64,000 nt of DNA from NCBI RefSeq assembly GCF_003202235.1, contig NZ_MASU01000002.1, positions 248,001 through 312,000 of the forward strand, given 5' to 3'. How positions within the stretch are numbered: the stretch's first letter is position 1; every line of letters begins with the position of its first letter. This stretch comes from Prauserella flavalba. GTDB lineage: Bacteria; Actinomycetota; Actinomycetes; Mycobacteriales; Pseudonocardiaceae. Under the pieces are notes generated by a model that worked only from the letters and a program-made list of their open reading frames with translations, did not search any database and was not told the DNA's origin. The position numbers were made by a program, and so were the translations under genes. Shown here piece by piece: positions 40,974-63,309 of this stretch.

Positions 40974-42311
40974 ATGTCACAGGCAGAGCTGCAGGAGGGA
41001 ACACCGGTCTACGACCTGGTAGGAGTGGGTTTCGGACCGTCCAACCTGGCGCTGGCGATCGCGGTGGCCGAGCACAACGCGGGCACCACCAACCCGGTCA
41101 CCGCTCACTTCCTGGAACGGCAGGAACGATTCGGCTGGCACCGCGGAATGCTCATCGAGGACGCCACCATGCAGGTGTCCTTCCTCAAGGACCTGGTCAC
41201 CCTGCGCAACCCGGCCAGCGAGTTCAGCTTCCTGTCGTACCTGCACGCACAGGGCAGGCTGATCGATTTCGTCAACCACAAGAACCTCTTCCCGCTGCGG
41301 ATCGAGTTCCACGACTACTTCGAGTGGGCGGCGGCGCGGGTCGACGACATGGTCTCGTACGCGCACGAGGTGGTCGCCGTGCGACCGGTCTACGACGGCG
41401 GCGACGTGGCCTACTTCGACGTGGTGGCAGGCGACGGTGAGGTCTACCGCGCGCGCAACCTCGTGCTGGCGACCGGACTTCGGCCGTACCTGCCAGAGGG
41501 CGTCGAGGCGTCGGAGCGCATCTGGCACAACAGCCAGCTGCTGCACCGGATCGGCGACGTCGACGAGGCGTCCCGGTTCGTCGTCGTGGGCGCGGGGCAG
41601 AGCGCGGCAGAGGTGACGGCGTTCCTGCACGAGCGGTTCCCGAAGGCCGAGGTCTGCTCGGTGTTCTCCCGCTTCGGCTACAGCCCGTCCGACGACAGCG
41701 CGTTCGCCAACCGCATCTTCGACCCCGAGTCCGTCGACGAGTTCTACGCGGCGCCGGACGAGGTCAAGCAGCGCATCATGGGCTACCACGCCAACACCAA
41801 CTACTCCGTGGTCGATCTCGACCTCATCGACGACCTCTACCGGCGGCTGTACCGCGAGAAGGTGCTCGGCACCGAGCGGCTGCGCATGTTCAACGTGTCG
41901 CGCCCCGTCGAGATCGTGGAGCACGAACACGGCGTGCGCGCGACGATCGAGTCGCTCACCTCCGGCGAGAAGACCGTGCTGGACGCGGACATCGTCGTCT
42001 ACTCGACGGGTTACCGCTCCGGTGACGTCTCGGCACTGCTCGGCGATCTCGCCGGGTACTGCCGCCGCGACGAGGAGGGCAGGCCGAGGGTCGAGCGCGA
42101 CTACCGGCTCGCCACCGCGCCCGAGCTCAGGGGCGGGATCTACCTGCAGGGCGGCGGAACCGAGCACACGCACGGCATCACGTCGTCGCTGCTGTCCAAC
42201 AACGCCGTGCGGTCGGGCGACATCCTTCGCTCGATCGTCGGCGGGCGCGCCACTGGGGGAACCGACAAGCCTGCCGCGGAGTACGCGGTGAGCGGACCAC
42301 GGTCCGCGTGA
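40974..42311 (+). CDS. L-ornithine N5-monooxygenase (CchB/EtcB-like)
   Basis: 445 aa flavin monooxygenase. FAD motif VGVGFGPSNLALAI near the N terminus, NADPH motif VVVGAGQSAAEVTAF in the middle, substrate-binding NTNYSVVDLDLID and the C-terminal YSTGYRSGDVSALL. Hydroxylates the side-chain amine of ornithine (or lysine) with NADPH and O2; the A3 code for hydroxyornithine argues for ornithine. ATG 40974 is 31 bp after an iron box. First gene of the siderophore operon; its stop overlaps a possible GTG of the next gene. Confidence 0.93.
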   Translation: MSQAELQEGTPVYDLVGVGFGPSNLALAIAVAEHNAGTTNPVTAHFLERQERFGWHRGMLIEDATMQVSFLKDLVTLRNPASEFSFLSYLHAQGRLIDFVNHKNLFPLRIEFHDYFEWAAARVDDMVSYAHEVVAVRPVYDGGDVAYFDVVAGDGEVYRARNLVLATGLRPYLPEGVEASERIWHNSQLLHRIGDVDEASRFVVVGAGQSAAEVTAFLHERFPKAEVCSVFSRFGYSPSDDSAFANRIFDPESVDEFYAAPDEVKQRIMGYHANTNYSVVDLDLIDDLYRRLYREKVLGTERLRMFNVSRPVEIVEHEHGVRATIESLTSGEKTVLDADIVVYSTGYRSGDVSALLGDLAGYCRRDEEGRPRVERDYRLATAPELRGGIYLQGGGTEHTHGITSSLLSNNAVRSGDILRSIVGGRATGGTDKPAAEYAVSGPRSA

Positions 42312-42337
42312 GGAAGGAAAACAGGAAGGTAGCCCCG

Positions 42338-43378
42338 ATGTCCCCCATTTCCCTCAGGCCCGCGAAGGCGCGGGTGCGCCTGCCGGCGGCGTTGCTGGCG
42401 CTGGTGCTGGGTGTGGTGCTGGCCGGTTGTGGCAGCTCCGGCGACGACTCCGGCAACGCCGGTGACTCGTCGCCCGCGGCCAAGAGCGGCGCGTTCCCGG
42501 TGACCATCGAGCACAAGTACGGCAAGACGGAGATCACCGAGAAGCCCGAGCGCGTGGTGACGCTCGGACTGTCCGATCAGGACGCCGTGCTCGCGCTGGG
42601 CGTCAAGCCGGTCGGCGTGGTCGACTGGTTCAAGGAGCGGCCCTACGGCAAGTGGCCGTGGACGAAGGACCTGTGGGGCGACACGAAACCCACGATCGTC
42701 GGCGAGCGTGACAGCTACAACATGGAAGCGGTCGCCAACCTCAAGCCCGACGTGATCATCGCCCAGTACTCGGGCATGACCAAGCAGCAGTACGACACGC
42801 TGTCCCAGCTGGCCCCCGTGGTCGCGCAGCCGAAGCAGTACCCCGACTACGCGGCGCCGTGGCAGGACATGGCCCGCCCGATCGGCAAGGCGCTCGGTCA
42901 GGAAGACAAGATGAACCAGCTGATCGAGCAGATGGATCAGCGCTACGCCGAGGTCCGTGAGCAGCACCCGGAGTTCGCGCAGCAGACGGTCGCCGTCGCC
43001 GACAGCTTCCAGGCGGGCACCTACTCCGCGTTCACGAGCACCGACCCGAAGGCGATCTTCTTCAGGGAGCTGGGCTTCAAGCTCAAGCCCGAGATCGACC
43101 AGATGGCGGAGCAGGGCATGAACGCCGCCGAGTTCAGCTCCGAGCGGCTCACCGTGCTCGACACCGACCGGCTCGTGTGGGTCACCTCCAGCGAGGACGC
43201 GAACAACCGCATCAAGGCGGAGCCGCTGTACCAGAAGCTGAAGGTGCACCAGGAGGGTCGCGACCTGTTCGTGCCCTACGAGAACCCGGACATCGGTGCC
43301 GCGTTCTCGTTCAACACCGTGTTGTCGATCCCGTACGCCATCGACCAGATGGTGCCTCGGCTGACCGCCGACTCGTAG
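42338..43378 (+). CDS. Siderophore-binding lipoprotein (periplasmic-binding-protein family)
   Basis: 346 aa from ATG 42338 (AGGAAGG at 42323-42329). A lipoprotein signal (LALVLGVVLAGCGS) precedes a type III (TroA/FepB-like) fold: ERVVTLGLSDQDAVLALGVKPVG, PDVIIAQYSGMT and a C-terminal NTVLSIPYAIDQM. It should capture the ferric siderophore at the outer face of the membrane and deliver it to the FecCD permeases, one of which begins at 63309. An alternative upstream GTG 42308 overlaps the monooxygenase stop. Confidence 0.9.
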   Translation: MSPISLRPAKARVRLPAALLALVLGVVLAGCGSSGDDSGNAGDSSPAAKSGAFPVTIEHKYGKTEITEKPERVVTLGLSDQDAVLALGVKPVGVVDWFKERPYGKWPWTKDLWGDTKPTIVGERDSYNMEAVANLKPDVIIAQYSGMTKQQYDTLSQLAPVVAQPKQYPDYAAPWQDMARPIGKALGQEDKMNQLIEQMDQRYAEVREQHPEFAQQTVAVADSFQAGTYSAFTSTDPKAIFFRELGFKLKPEIDQMAEQGMNAAEFSSERLTVLDTDRLVWVTSSEDANNRIKAEPLYQKLKVHQEGRDLFVPYENPDIGAAFSFNTVLSIPYAIDQMVPRLTADS

Positions 43379-43396
43379 TCGAAAGGCGTTCCCCCG

Positions 43397-56883
<13,487 letters not shown>

Positions 56884-56887
<4 letters not shown>

Positions 56888-57078
56888 CCAACCCGTTCGA
56901 GGACCCGGACGGTCGCTACTACGTGCTCGTGAACGACGAGGAGCAGCACTCGCTGTGGCCGTCGTTCGTGGACGTTCCGGCCGGCTGGCGGATCGTGTTC
57001 GGGGAGGGCACCCGTGACGCGTGCCTCGCCTACGTCGAGGAGAACTGGACCGACCTGCGTCCGGCGAGCATCCGCTAG
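56884..57078 (+). CDS. MbtH-family protein
   Basis: 64 aa. All MbtH hallmarks are present: [29 protein letters not shown] and WTDLRP at the end. MbtH proteins bind NRPS adenylation domains and are needed for their activity or solubility. GTG 56884 overlaps the NRPS stop (GTGA), so the two are translationally coupled. Its stop overlaps the convergent LysE-type gene. Confidence 0.95.
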
Positions 57079-57695
57079 GCCAACACGAGGTCGAGGGCCA
57101 GCGCCGTCACGACGGCGCTGGAGAGCAGGGCCGTGCAGAGGCGTCCGCGCGGGCTCGTGACGGCGCGGCCCAGCATCGCGCCGCCGCACGCGAGCAGTAG
57201 TTGCCAGCTCGCCGAGGCGGCGAAGGCCGCGGCCACGAACGCGGTGGCGGTGGCCGGGGTCGCCGCGATGGTGGTGACGTCGCCGAGTACGAGCGCGGCG
57301 AAGTAGACGATCGTCGCCGGGTTGAGCACGGTGATGCCGAGCAGGCTCGCGTAGGCCCGCGCCGCCGACGTCGCGCGCACCTCGGCGGGCTCGGCTTGCT
57401 CGCGGTGACGCCGGATCGCCGAGACGGCGACGGCCGCGGCGATGGCGACGAGCACGATCGCCGATGCCCAGCGCAGCGGCACCGTGATGGGCTCGATCAG
57501 CGTCGCGAGGGCGGAGCCGTCGAGCACGGCGGCGAGCGCGTAGGCGCCGTCGGCGGTCGCGATGCCGAGCGCGGCGCTGACGCCGACGCGCAGCGAGGTG
57601 CGTGCGGTGAGCGCGACGAGGTACGCGCCGACGGCGCCGACGGGAATCGCGATGCCGTAGCCGGCGACCAGCCCCGCGACGAGCGCGGCGGTCAC
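57075..57695 (-). CDS. LysE-type exporter
   Basis: 206 aa, six membrane segments, with the LysE/RhtB features [14 protein letters not shown] at the start and [21 protein letters not shown] in the middle (conserved NPxxxxxF). It may export a siderophore, ornithine derivative or amino acid. GTG 57695; a longer frame upstream is not convincing. Convergent with MbtH, so it is in its own transcript; no iron box is clear in the 203-bp gap 57696-57898. Confidence 0.82.
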   Translation of the reverse strand: MTAALVAGLVAGYGIAIPVGAVGAYLVALTARTSLRVGVSAALGIATADGAYALAAVLDGSALATLIEPITVPLRWASAIVLVAIAAAVAVSAIRRHREQAEPAEVRATSAARAYASLLGITVLNPATIVYFAALVLGDVTTIAATPATATAFVAAAFAASASWQLLLACGGAMLGRAVTSPRGRLCTALLSSAVVTALALDLVLA

Positions 57696-57855
57696 GGTCG
57701 CGTGGCTGTCGACCTCCGCCGGTGGGTGACCTGCTGCTTCGCCGTCGCGCAGGTGGCGGCGGTCGAGGGCAGCGGGCGACGTCCGGTGGTGGTCATGCAG
57801 GGGATGCTGTCGGCCGGACGGGGCGGCGAGCAACAGGTTATTAGAACTGTTCGAC

Positions 57856-57880
57856 GTTCGGTATTGACCGAACACCGAAC
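57856..57880. promoter_or_regulatory. Operator-like repeats upstream of the AbiE-like pair
   Basis: GTTCGGT-ATTG-ACCGAAC (57856-57873) is a perfect 7-bp inverted repeat with a 4-bp centre; ACCGAAC repeats directly at 57874-57880. It is 19 bp upstream of the regulator-like gene, whose product has an HTH and may bind here, as in type IV toxin-antitoxin systems. Confidence 0.6.
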
Positions 57881-57898
57881 ACGCGCGATGCTGGTCGT

Positions 57899-58915
57899 AT
57901 GGACTTCGAGGCCCTCGTGGTCGACGCCTTCGCGGAACTGGGCGTCGAAGCTCGGCCGTCCGGTGGAGCGTCTGGTCCGAACATCGACCTCATCGTGGAC
58001 CCGGATGGCGTCGCGTCGGCTATCCAGCTGTTGCATCGCGCGTTGGTGACCGACGACGTGGCCGTGCGACTGCTCGCGGAGGTGGTGCCCTCGGATGCCG
58101 CCCTCTTCGTCGTTGCCGACCGGGTCACCGACACGGCGCGAAGGGTGCTGACCTCCAGCCGTGGCGGCTACTTCGATCTACGTGGGCGGTTGGCGCTCCG
58201 CACGGCTGGCATGGTGATCGACGCCGAGGTGGAGCCGGTCAAGGAGCGCGCCGAGCGGACCGACGCGCTCGCCGGCAGCGCTGGACTTGAAGTCGCGACG
58301 GCGCTTCTGCTGCATCCCGAGCGTGCGGTGAAGGTCCGGGCGTTGGCACGTGAGCTGGGACGATCTCCGAGCACGGTCTCCGAGGTACTCGCCGCACTCC
58401 GGCGTGATGGCTTGATTGGCACCGACAGCGCGGTCGCCGACACGCGCTTGTTCTGGCAAGTCGCCGCACGTTGGTCCACTCCACGTACTTTGCTCGCCAC
58501 CTTGCCAGTGCAGGGCGATGTCGGCCTGGGGACACCGCTGCGACTTGGCCTCGATGACATCGATCACGAGTCCGGGTGGGCGTTGACCGACTCGGCTGCC
58601 GCAGTCGCCTACGGTGCGCCGTTGGCGTTCCGGTCCGATCATGTGCTCGACTTCTTCGTACCCGACCGGTCGATCCTCCGGAGGGCGACGACCCTCCTCG
58701 GCGCGGCCCCTTCCGCTTCGCAAGCAAGGGCCACGGTGCGGGTCGCACCGGTACCAGCGGTCGTGCGGAACAGGGTCGGCGCGGCGGGGAAGGGCGCCGA
58801 CTGGCCGCTTGCGCATCCGTTGTTCGTCGCGCTCGACCTCGCGCAGGATGCCGGCCGGGGCCGCGAGGTCCTCGAGATGTGGACGCCCGATGGCCGGTGG
58901 ACCCGTGTCTGGTAG
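57899..58915 (+). CDS. HTH protein of an AbiE-like (type IV toxin-antitoxin) pair
   Basis: 338 aa. An N-terminal domain of unknown type (1-130), a winged-helix-like HTH (VKVRALARELGRSPSTVSEVLAALRRDGLI) near 145-190 and a C-terminal domain. Followed 25 bp later by a nucleotidyltransferase gene. Antitoxins of AbiE systems are autoregulatory HTH proteins with a C-terminal neutralising domain; this protein resembles them by size and context, but the match is loose. Confidence 0.62.
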   Translation: MDFEALVVDAFAELGVEARPSGGASGPNIDLIVDPDGVASAIQLLHRALVTDDVAVRLLAEVVPSDAALFVVADRVTDTARRVLTSSRGGYFDLRGRLALRTAGMVIDAEVEPVKERAERTDALAGSAGLEVATALLLHPERAVKVRALARELGRSPSTVSEVLAALRRDGLIGTDSAVADTRLFWQVAARWSTPRTLLATLPVQGDVGLGTPLRLGLDDIDHESGWALTDSAAAVAYGAPLAFRSDHVLDFFVPDRSILRRATTLLGAAPSASQARATVRVAPVPAVVRNRVGAAGKGADWPLAHPLFVALDLAQDAGRGREVLEMWTPDGRWTRVW

Positions 58916-58940
58916 ATCCGTCACGTTCGTGGGAGACGCG

Positions 58941-59660
58941 ATGGCAGCCGTCGTTCAAGGTGCGATCGAAGTCCGCAGGCTCATCGGCCAACCACCTGTC
59001 ATCGTCGGCGGGCTGGCGGTCTTGTCGCGCCTATCGCAGCCGCACCGTGTCACCGTTGACCTGGACGTGGTCGATCGGCTGCACGGCGAACTGCCTCATC
59101 TCGAAGTGCTTCGCGCCTCCAACGGAGCGGAGCCGGTCGAACCTGCGGCTGTTCTGCTCCCCACGGCGTATGGCGCGGTGAAGGTCGATGTGCTCGAAGT
59201 GCGGCAGGTGGAACTCGATCAGCCGAGCGACGACCCCGGCGACCGGCTCCATGCGTCGGCGCACGCCTGGGCCAGCGACACCGCTACCAACGTCGCCTTC
59301 GAAGTGACCCGGACTGGTGGCGAGCCGATCGCGGTCACAACGCCGGTCGCCGAACCTGGACCGCTGATCGCGATGAAGCTCCAAGCGGTGATGAACCGCT
59401 CGAACCACAAACAGGGAACCGATCTGCTCGACATCATGCGGCTCACCTTCGACCCGGCGACCCGGCCGGCTGCGCTGTCCCAACTCGGGTCCGTCGACGG
59501 GGCTGTCGCACACGACGTTGCGTTGCACGTCGGCCACTGGTTTGGGAGCAGGCGTCAGGAGTCGCTGCAGCGGATTCGCGGCGCCGGAGGGGGAGACGTC
59601 ACTCTGGACGATGTCGACCTCGTGATGGAGCTGCTGAACTCCGCCGTGTCGCGCCTGTGA
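58941..59660 (+). CDS. AbiEii/nucleotidyltransferase-like protein (putative toxin)
   Basis: 239 aa. The start of an NTase fold is seen: VIVGGLAVLSRLSQPHRVTVDLDVV (the G-G/L-A and D-x-D pattern), followed by the conserved IAMKLQAVMNRSNHKQGTDLLDIMRL, the AbiEii/AbiGii-type segment. By family such toxins transfer nucleotides to tRNA or protein and are neutralised by the HTH partner. ATG 58941 with GGGAG at 58931-58935. Confidence 0.7.
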   Translation: MAAVVQGAIEVRRLIGQPPVIVGGLAVLSRLSQPHRVTVDLDVVDRLHGELPHLEVLRASNGAEPVEPAAVLLPTAYGAVKVDVLEVRQVELDQPSDDPGDRLHASAHAWASDTATNVAFEVTRTGGEPIAVTTPVAEPGPLIAMKLQAVMNRSNHKQGTDLLDIMRLTFDPATRPAALSQLGSVDGAVAHDVALHVGHWFGSRRQESLQRIRGAGGGDVTLDDVDLVMELLNSAVSRL

Positions 59661-59671
59661 CCGACTGGGCG

Positions 59672-59755
59672 GTCCTGAGCGCACAACTCGGCGTCGGGAA
59701 CGCACAACTCGGCGTCCTGAGCGTACGACTCGCGGTCGGGAACGTACGACTCGCG
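59672..59755. repeat. 21-bp tandem repeat, four units
   Basis: Units GTCCTGAGCGCACAACTCGG-C, GTCGGGAACGCACAACTCGG-C, GTCCTGAGCGTACGACTCGC-G and GTCGGGAACGTACGACTCGC-G follow one another exactly (59672, 59693, 59714, 59735). Alternation of CCTGAG and CGGGAA indicates a duplicated 42-bp pair. Located between the AbiE-like pair and the ABC exporter end. No coding function seen. Confidence 0.85.
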
Positions 59756-59765
59756 CGGGCATCGG

Positions 59766-61514
59766 CTACTCGCGTTGGTCGGACCAGGCGGCCCACAGGG
59801 CCGCGTAGCGGCCGTTCGCCGCCACCAGTTCCTCGTGCGTGCCGGTTTCCACCACCTTGCCCGCGTCGAGCACCACGATCCGGTCCGCCGCGGCGGCCTG
59901 CGTCAGGCGGTGGGCGACCACGAGGCCCGTGCGGCCCTCGAGGGCCCGCGCCGCCGCCTTCTCCAGGACCTTCGCGCCCGCGCTGCCCGCCTCCGCGGTC
60001 GCCTCGTCGAGGATCGCGATCGGCGGGTCGGCCAGCACCAGGCGCACGAGGGCCAGCTGCTGAGACTGGGTCACCGTCAGCCGGTGCGCGCCCTCACCCA
60101 CCATTGTGGACAGTCCGTCCGGGAGTGCGTCGACCCACGGCAGAGCGCCGACCTTCTCCAATGCCGCCCGCAGCTCCTCGTCGGTCGCGTCGGGTTTGGC
60201 CAGGCGCAGGTCCTCGGCGAGCGTGCCCGCGAAGACGTGCACCTCCTGGCTGATGAGGGCCACCGTGCGGCGCGTTCCCGCGTGTCCGAGGTCGTCGAGA
60301 CCCACCCCGCCCAGGGCGAGCGAGCCCGACGTCGGCCGGTGGATGCCGGCGATCAGCTTCGCGAGCGTCGTCTTGCCCGCACCGCTCGCGCCGACGAGAG
60401 CGACCCGTTCCTCGGGGGTGATGTCCAGATCGACGTCGCGCAGCACGTCGTGGCCGGCGACGTAGGCGTGGCTCACCGCGGCCGCCTTCACCGACGCGTC
60501 CACGGGCACCGCGGGCCGCTCCGGCTCCCGCTCGGTGGGCAGGTCCGCGACGCCGACCAGGCGGGCGAGGCTCGCCGCCGCCGACTGGGCGTCGTCCACG
60601 AGCGCCAGCGCCGCGTTGATCGGGTTGAAGAGACTGTGGAAGTACAGCGCGGCCGCCGTCGCCGTGCCGATCGTGGCGGTGCCGTTGCCCACCAGCACGA
60701 AACCGGCCACGAGGATCGCCGAGAGGCCGACGAACTCGGCGAGGTTGAGCCGCGAGAAGAACCGGGTCATCAGCCGCACGGCGCGCATGGTCACGTCCAC
60801 CACCGTCTGGGACCGCTCGCGCACCCGCTCGACGTGCTCGCCGGTGAGCCGGAACGCCCGCACCGTGCGCGCGCCGCCGACCGTGTCGAGCAGCTGCTGT
60901 TGCTGGGCCCCGTCCTGGACGCGTTGGTGGGCGTACAGCGGGATCGCGCGCCGCACGTACCAGCGCACCGTGTAGAGCTGGATCGGCGCCGCGAGCAGCG
61001 CGGCCAGCAGGAACCGCCAGTCCAGCAACGCGAGCCCGCCCAGCGTGAGCACGATCGTCAGCGCGGAACGCCCCAGCTCAGGCAGTGCCTCACGCACCGA
61101 CTTGGCGATCACGGCGACGTCGTTGGTGACCCGCGAGGTCAGATCGCCCGACCCGGCCAGCTCGACGCGCTCCAGCGGCTGGCTCAGCGCGCGCTCGATG
61201 AAGCGTTCCCGCAGGCTCGCGAGCATGCTCTCGCCGAGCCGCGAGACCAGCGCGAGCCCCCACGCGTTGCCGGCGCCCCTGGCGAGCGCGACCACCACCA
61301 GCAGCACCACGGGCAGGGTGAAGTCCGTGCTGCCCTCGGCCACCAGGTCGACGATGTGGCCGAGCAGCGGGGCCGTGAGCAGCCCGACGCCCGTCGCCGC
61401 GGTCAGCACGCCGAACGCGGAGAACGCCAGCAGCCGCCGGGGCCGCAGCAGCTCGCCGACGGCGGAGGCGGTGCGCCTGCCCGTCGCGGTCGGCAGCAGC
61501 TCGCGTTCGCTCAT
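59766..61514 (-). CDS. ABC exporter half-transporter with active Walker motifs (siderophore, IrtB-like)
   Basis: 582 aa, TM domain (about 25-315, six helices) plus NBD. Walker A GASGAGKTTLAKLIAG, Walker B AILDEATAE and the H-loop VVAHRLTQ are intact, but the signature reads LTVTQSQQ instead of LSGGQ. It forms a heterodimer with the next gene; together they give one competent ATP site. Such pairs carry siderophores across the membrane. Its ATG overlaps the stop of the upstream gene (ATGA). Coding end lies 10 bp from the tandem repeat. Confidence 0.9.
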   Translation of the reverse strand: MSERELLPTATGRRTASAVGELLRPRRLLAFSAFGVLTAATGVGLLTAPLLGHIVDLVAEGSTDFTLPVVLLVVVALARGAGNAWGLALVSRLGESMLASLRERFIERALSQPLERVELAGSGDLTSRVTNDVAVIAKSVREALPELGRSALTIVLTLGGLALLDWRFLLAALLAAPIQLYTVRWYVRRAIPLYAHQRVQDGAQQQQLLDTVGGARTVRAFRLTGEHVERVRERSQTVVDVTMRAVRLMTRFFSRLNLAEFVGLSAILVAGFVLVGNGTATIGTATAAALYFHSLFNPINAALALVDDAQSAAASLARLVGVADLPTEREPERPAVPVDASVKAAAVSHAYVAGHDVLRDVDLDITPEERVALVGASGAGKTTLAKLIAGIHRPTSGSLALGGVGLDDLGHAGTRRTVALISQEVHVFAGTLAEDLRLAKPDATDEELRAALEKVGALPWVDALPDGLSTMVGEGAHRLTVTQSQQLALVRLVLADPPIAILDEATAEAGSAGAKVLEKAAARALEGRTGLVVAHRLTQAAAADRIVVLDAGKVVETGTHEELVAANGRYAALWAAWSDQRE

Positions 61515-63187
61515 GACAGCACCGCCGATCGGTAGCCGGGATTGGCGTGGACGAGCTCGGCGTGCGTGCCCTGCGCGCCGACGGCGCCGCCGTCGAGCAC
61601 CACGACACGATCGGTGACGGCGAGCAGCGCGGGGCTTGTGGTCACCAGCACGGTGGTACGGCCCTGCCGGACCTCCCGCAGCTCACCGGCGATGCGGGCC
61701 TCGGTCACCGCGTCGACCGCCGTCGTCGGGTCGTGCACCACGAGCACCGGCGGGTCCGCGGCGAGTGCCCTCGCCAGCGCGACGCGCTGCCGCTGCCCTC
61801 CGGACAACGACCGCCCGCGCTCGGCGACGAGCGTGTGCACGCCGTCGGGCAGGGTGCGCGCCACCTCGTCGGCCGCCGACGCCGTCAGCGCCCGGTCCAC
61901 GTCGCGGCTCACGGTCACGACGTTGTCGAGCAGGCTGCCCTCGAAGAGGTCGGCGTCGTGTGCCGCGACGAGCACGGCGCCGCGCAACTCGTGCGGGTCC
62001 AGCTCGGTGTAGGCCACGCCGTCGAGCTCCACCGTGCCCGCCGACGGGTCGGCCTCGCGGCCGAGGCAGTCGAGCAGGTGTGCGGCGGCCGCGGGATCGG
62101 GGGCGACGACGCCGAGGAACTCGCCCGGCTCGACGTCGAGGTCGAGTGCGTCGAGGCTGCCGTGGGTCACGCCGCGCAGGCGCACCCGGCCCGCGCCGTT
62201 CCCGGCGGGCGCACCGGAACCGGACGTCACCGCGGGCGGGGCCGCGAGCACGGAGGCGACGCGCTCCGCCGACGCCCTGCCCTGCGCGAGCTGGCCGTTC
62301 ACCCACGCGAAGATCTGGAACGGGCCGAGCAGGAACTGCGCGAGGCCCACGGCGGCGACGAGCTCGCCGACCGTGATCGACCCGTTCGCGGCGAGGTGCG
62401 CGCCGACGAGGGCCACCACGGCGATGAAGATGCCGGTAAGAGCGAGGATCGCGCCGTCGTGGCCCGCGTGGGCCCTCGCCGCGCGCAGGGTCGCGGCGAG
62501 CGAGTCCTGGCTCGTGCGCCGGTAGCGGGCCACGGCGGCGGCCTCGGCGCCGATGCCCTTGAGCACGCGCAGGCCGGACACCAGGTCGGCGGCGACGCCG
62601 GAGGCGTGCGCGGCGCGTTCCTGCTCGACGCTGCTGCGCCGCTCCAGCGGCTTGCCGACCAGGTGGGTCAGCCACAGCAGCGGCGGGGTGCCGAGCAGCA
62701 CCAGCAGCCCGAGCGGCACCGAGATCCGCAGCAGCGACACGGCGCTCACGAGCAGGCCGACGAACCCGGCGACGGCGAACGGCAGCACCGTGTTGACCAC
62801 GCCGACGCGTTTGGCGTCGCCGGTGGCGATGTTGACGAGCGCGCCGGGCAGCCTGCCCGCCTCGGCGCCGCCGCGCGGATCCAGCACGCGCCGCGCGAGG
62901 CGCATGCGCAGGCCATGCGCGGCCTGTTCCGACGCGCGTTCGGCGGCCCTCGCGGCGAACCGGTAGCTCATCGACAGCGCGCCGAACACCACGGCGAGCA
63001 CCACGATCCAGCGCACGAGCGCGCCGACCGATCCCGTGGAGACGGCCTGGTCGATCACGATGCCGACGATCACGGGCACGAGTGCCTCGCCGCCCTGGTG
63101 CACCGAGCCCAGGAAGGCGGCGCCGGCGAGCAGGCGCCGTTGCCCGGACACCGCGTCTCGCAGGACGCTCTTGCCGGTTGGCAACAC
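61511..63187 (-). CDS. ABC exporter half-transporter with degenerate Walker motifs (IrtA-like)
   Basis: 558 aa, six-helix TM domain (about 20-310) and NBD. The signature LSGGQRQRVALARALA is intact, but Walker A is replaced by VVAPDPAAAAHLLD (no Lys), the Walker B catalytic Glu is Pro (VVHDPTTAVD) and the switch His is Thr (VLVTTSPALL). It has the mirror pattern of its partner, so only one composite ATP site can work. An iron box (63211-63229) precedes the start at 63187, hence iron-regulated. Confidence 0.9.
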   Translation of the reverse strand: MLPTGKSVLRDAVSGQRRLLAGAAFLGSVHQGGEALVPVIVGIVIDQAVSTGSVGALVRWIVVLAVVFGALSMSYRFAARAAERASEQAAHGLRMRLARRVLDPRGGAEAGRLPGALVNIATGDAKRVGVVNTVLPFAVAGFVGLLVSAVSLLRISVPLGLLVLLGTPPLLWLTHLVGKPLERRSSVEQERAAHASGVAADLVSGLRVLKGIGAEAAAVARYRRTSQDSLAATLRAARAHAGHDGAILALTGIFIAVVALVGAHLAANGSITVGELVAAVGLAQFLLGPFQIFAWVNGQLAQGRASAERVASVLAAPPAVTSGSGAPAGNGAGRVRLRGVTHGSLDALDLDVEPGEFLGVVAPDPAAAAHLLDCLGREADPSAGTVELDGVAYTELDPHELRGAVLVAAHDADLFEGSLLDNVVTVSRDVDRALTASAADEVARTLPDGVHTLVAERGRSLSGGQRQRVALARALAADPPVLVVHDPTTAVDAVTEARIAGELREVRQGRTTVLVTTSPALLAVTDRVVVLDGGAVGAQGTHAELVHANPGYRSAVLS

Positions 63188-63210
63188 TGGACCACCTCCG
63201 CCTCGGCTGC

Positions 63211-63229
63211 GGAGGTTAGGCTAGCTTAA
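63211..63229 (-). promoter_or_regulatory. Iron box upstream of the ABC exporter genes
   Basis: GGAGGTTAGGCTAGCTTAA matches the DmdR/IdeR consensus at 15 of 19 positions, 24 bp upstream of the first exporter gene. Confidence 0.75.
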
Positions 63230-63290
63230 GTTCACGCTCGGTCCAGACCGGTGCACGCGAACTTCGTCACGATGGACCAGCCCTCACTCG

Positions 63291-63309
63291 TTCGGTTAGC
63301 CTCACCTTA
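63291..63309 (+). promoter_or_regulatory. Iron box at the start of the FecCD permease gene
   Basis: TTCGGTTAGCCTCACCTTA matches the consensus at 15 of 19 positions and ends at the first base of the ATG at 63309. A leaderless or very short leader transcript is implied. Confidence 0.72.

Noticed and set aside
59672-59755. Tandem 21-bp units as a CRISPR array
   Set aside because: Units are directly adjacent with no spacers and vary in sequence; no cas genes.
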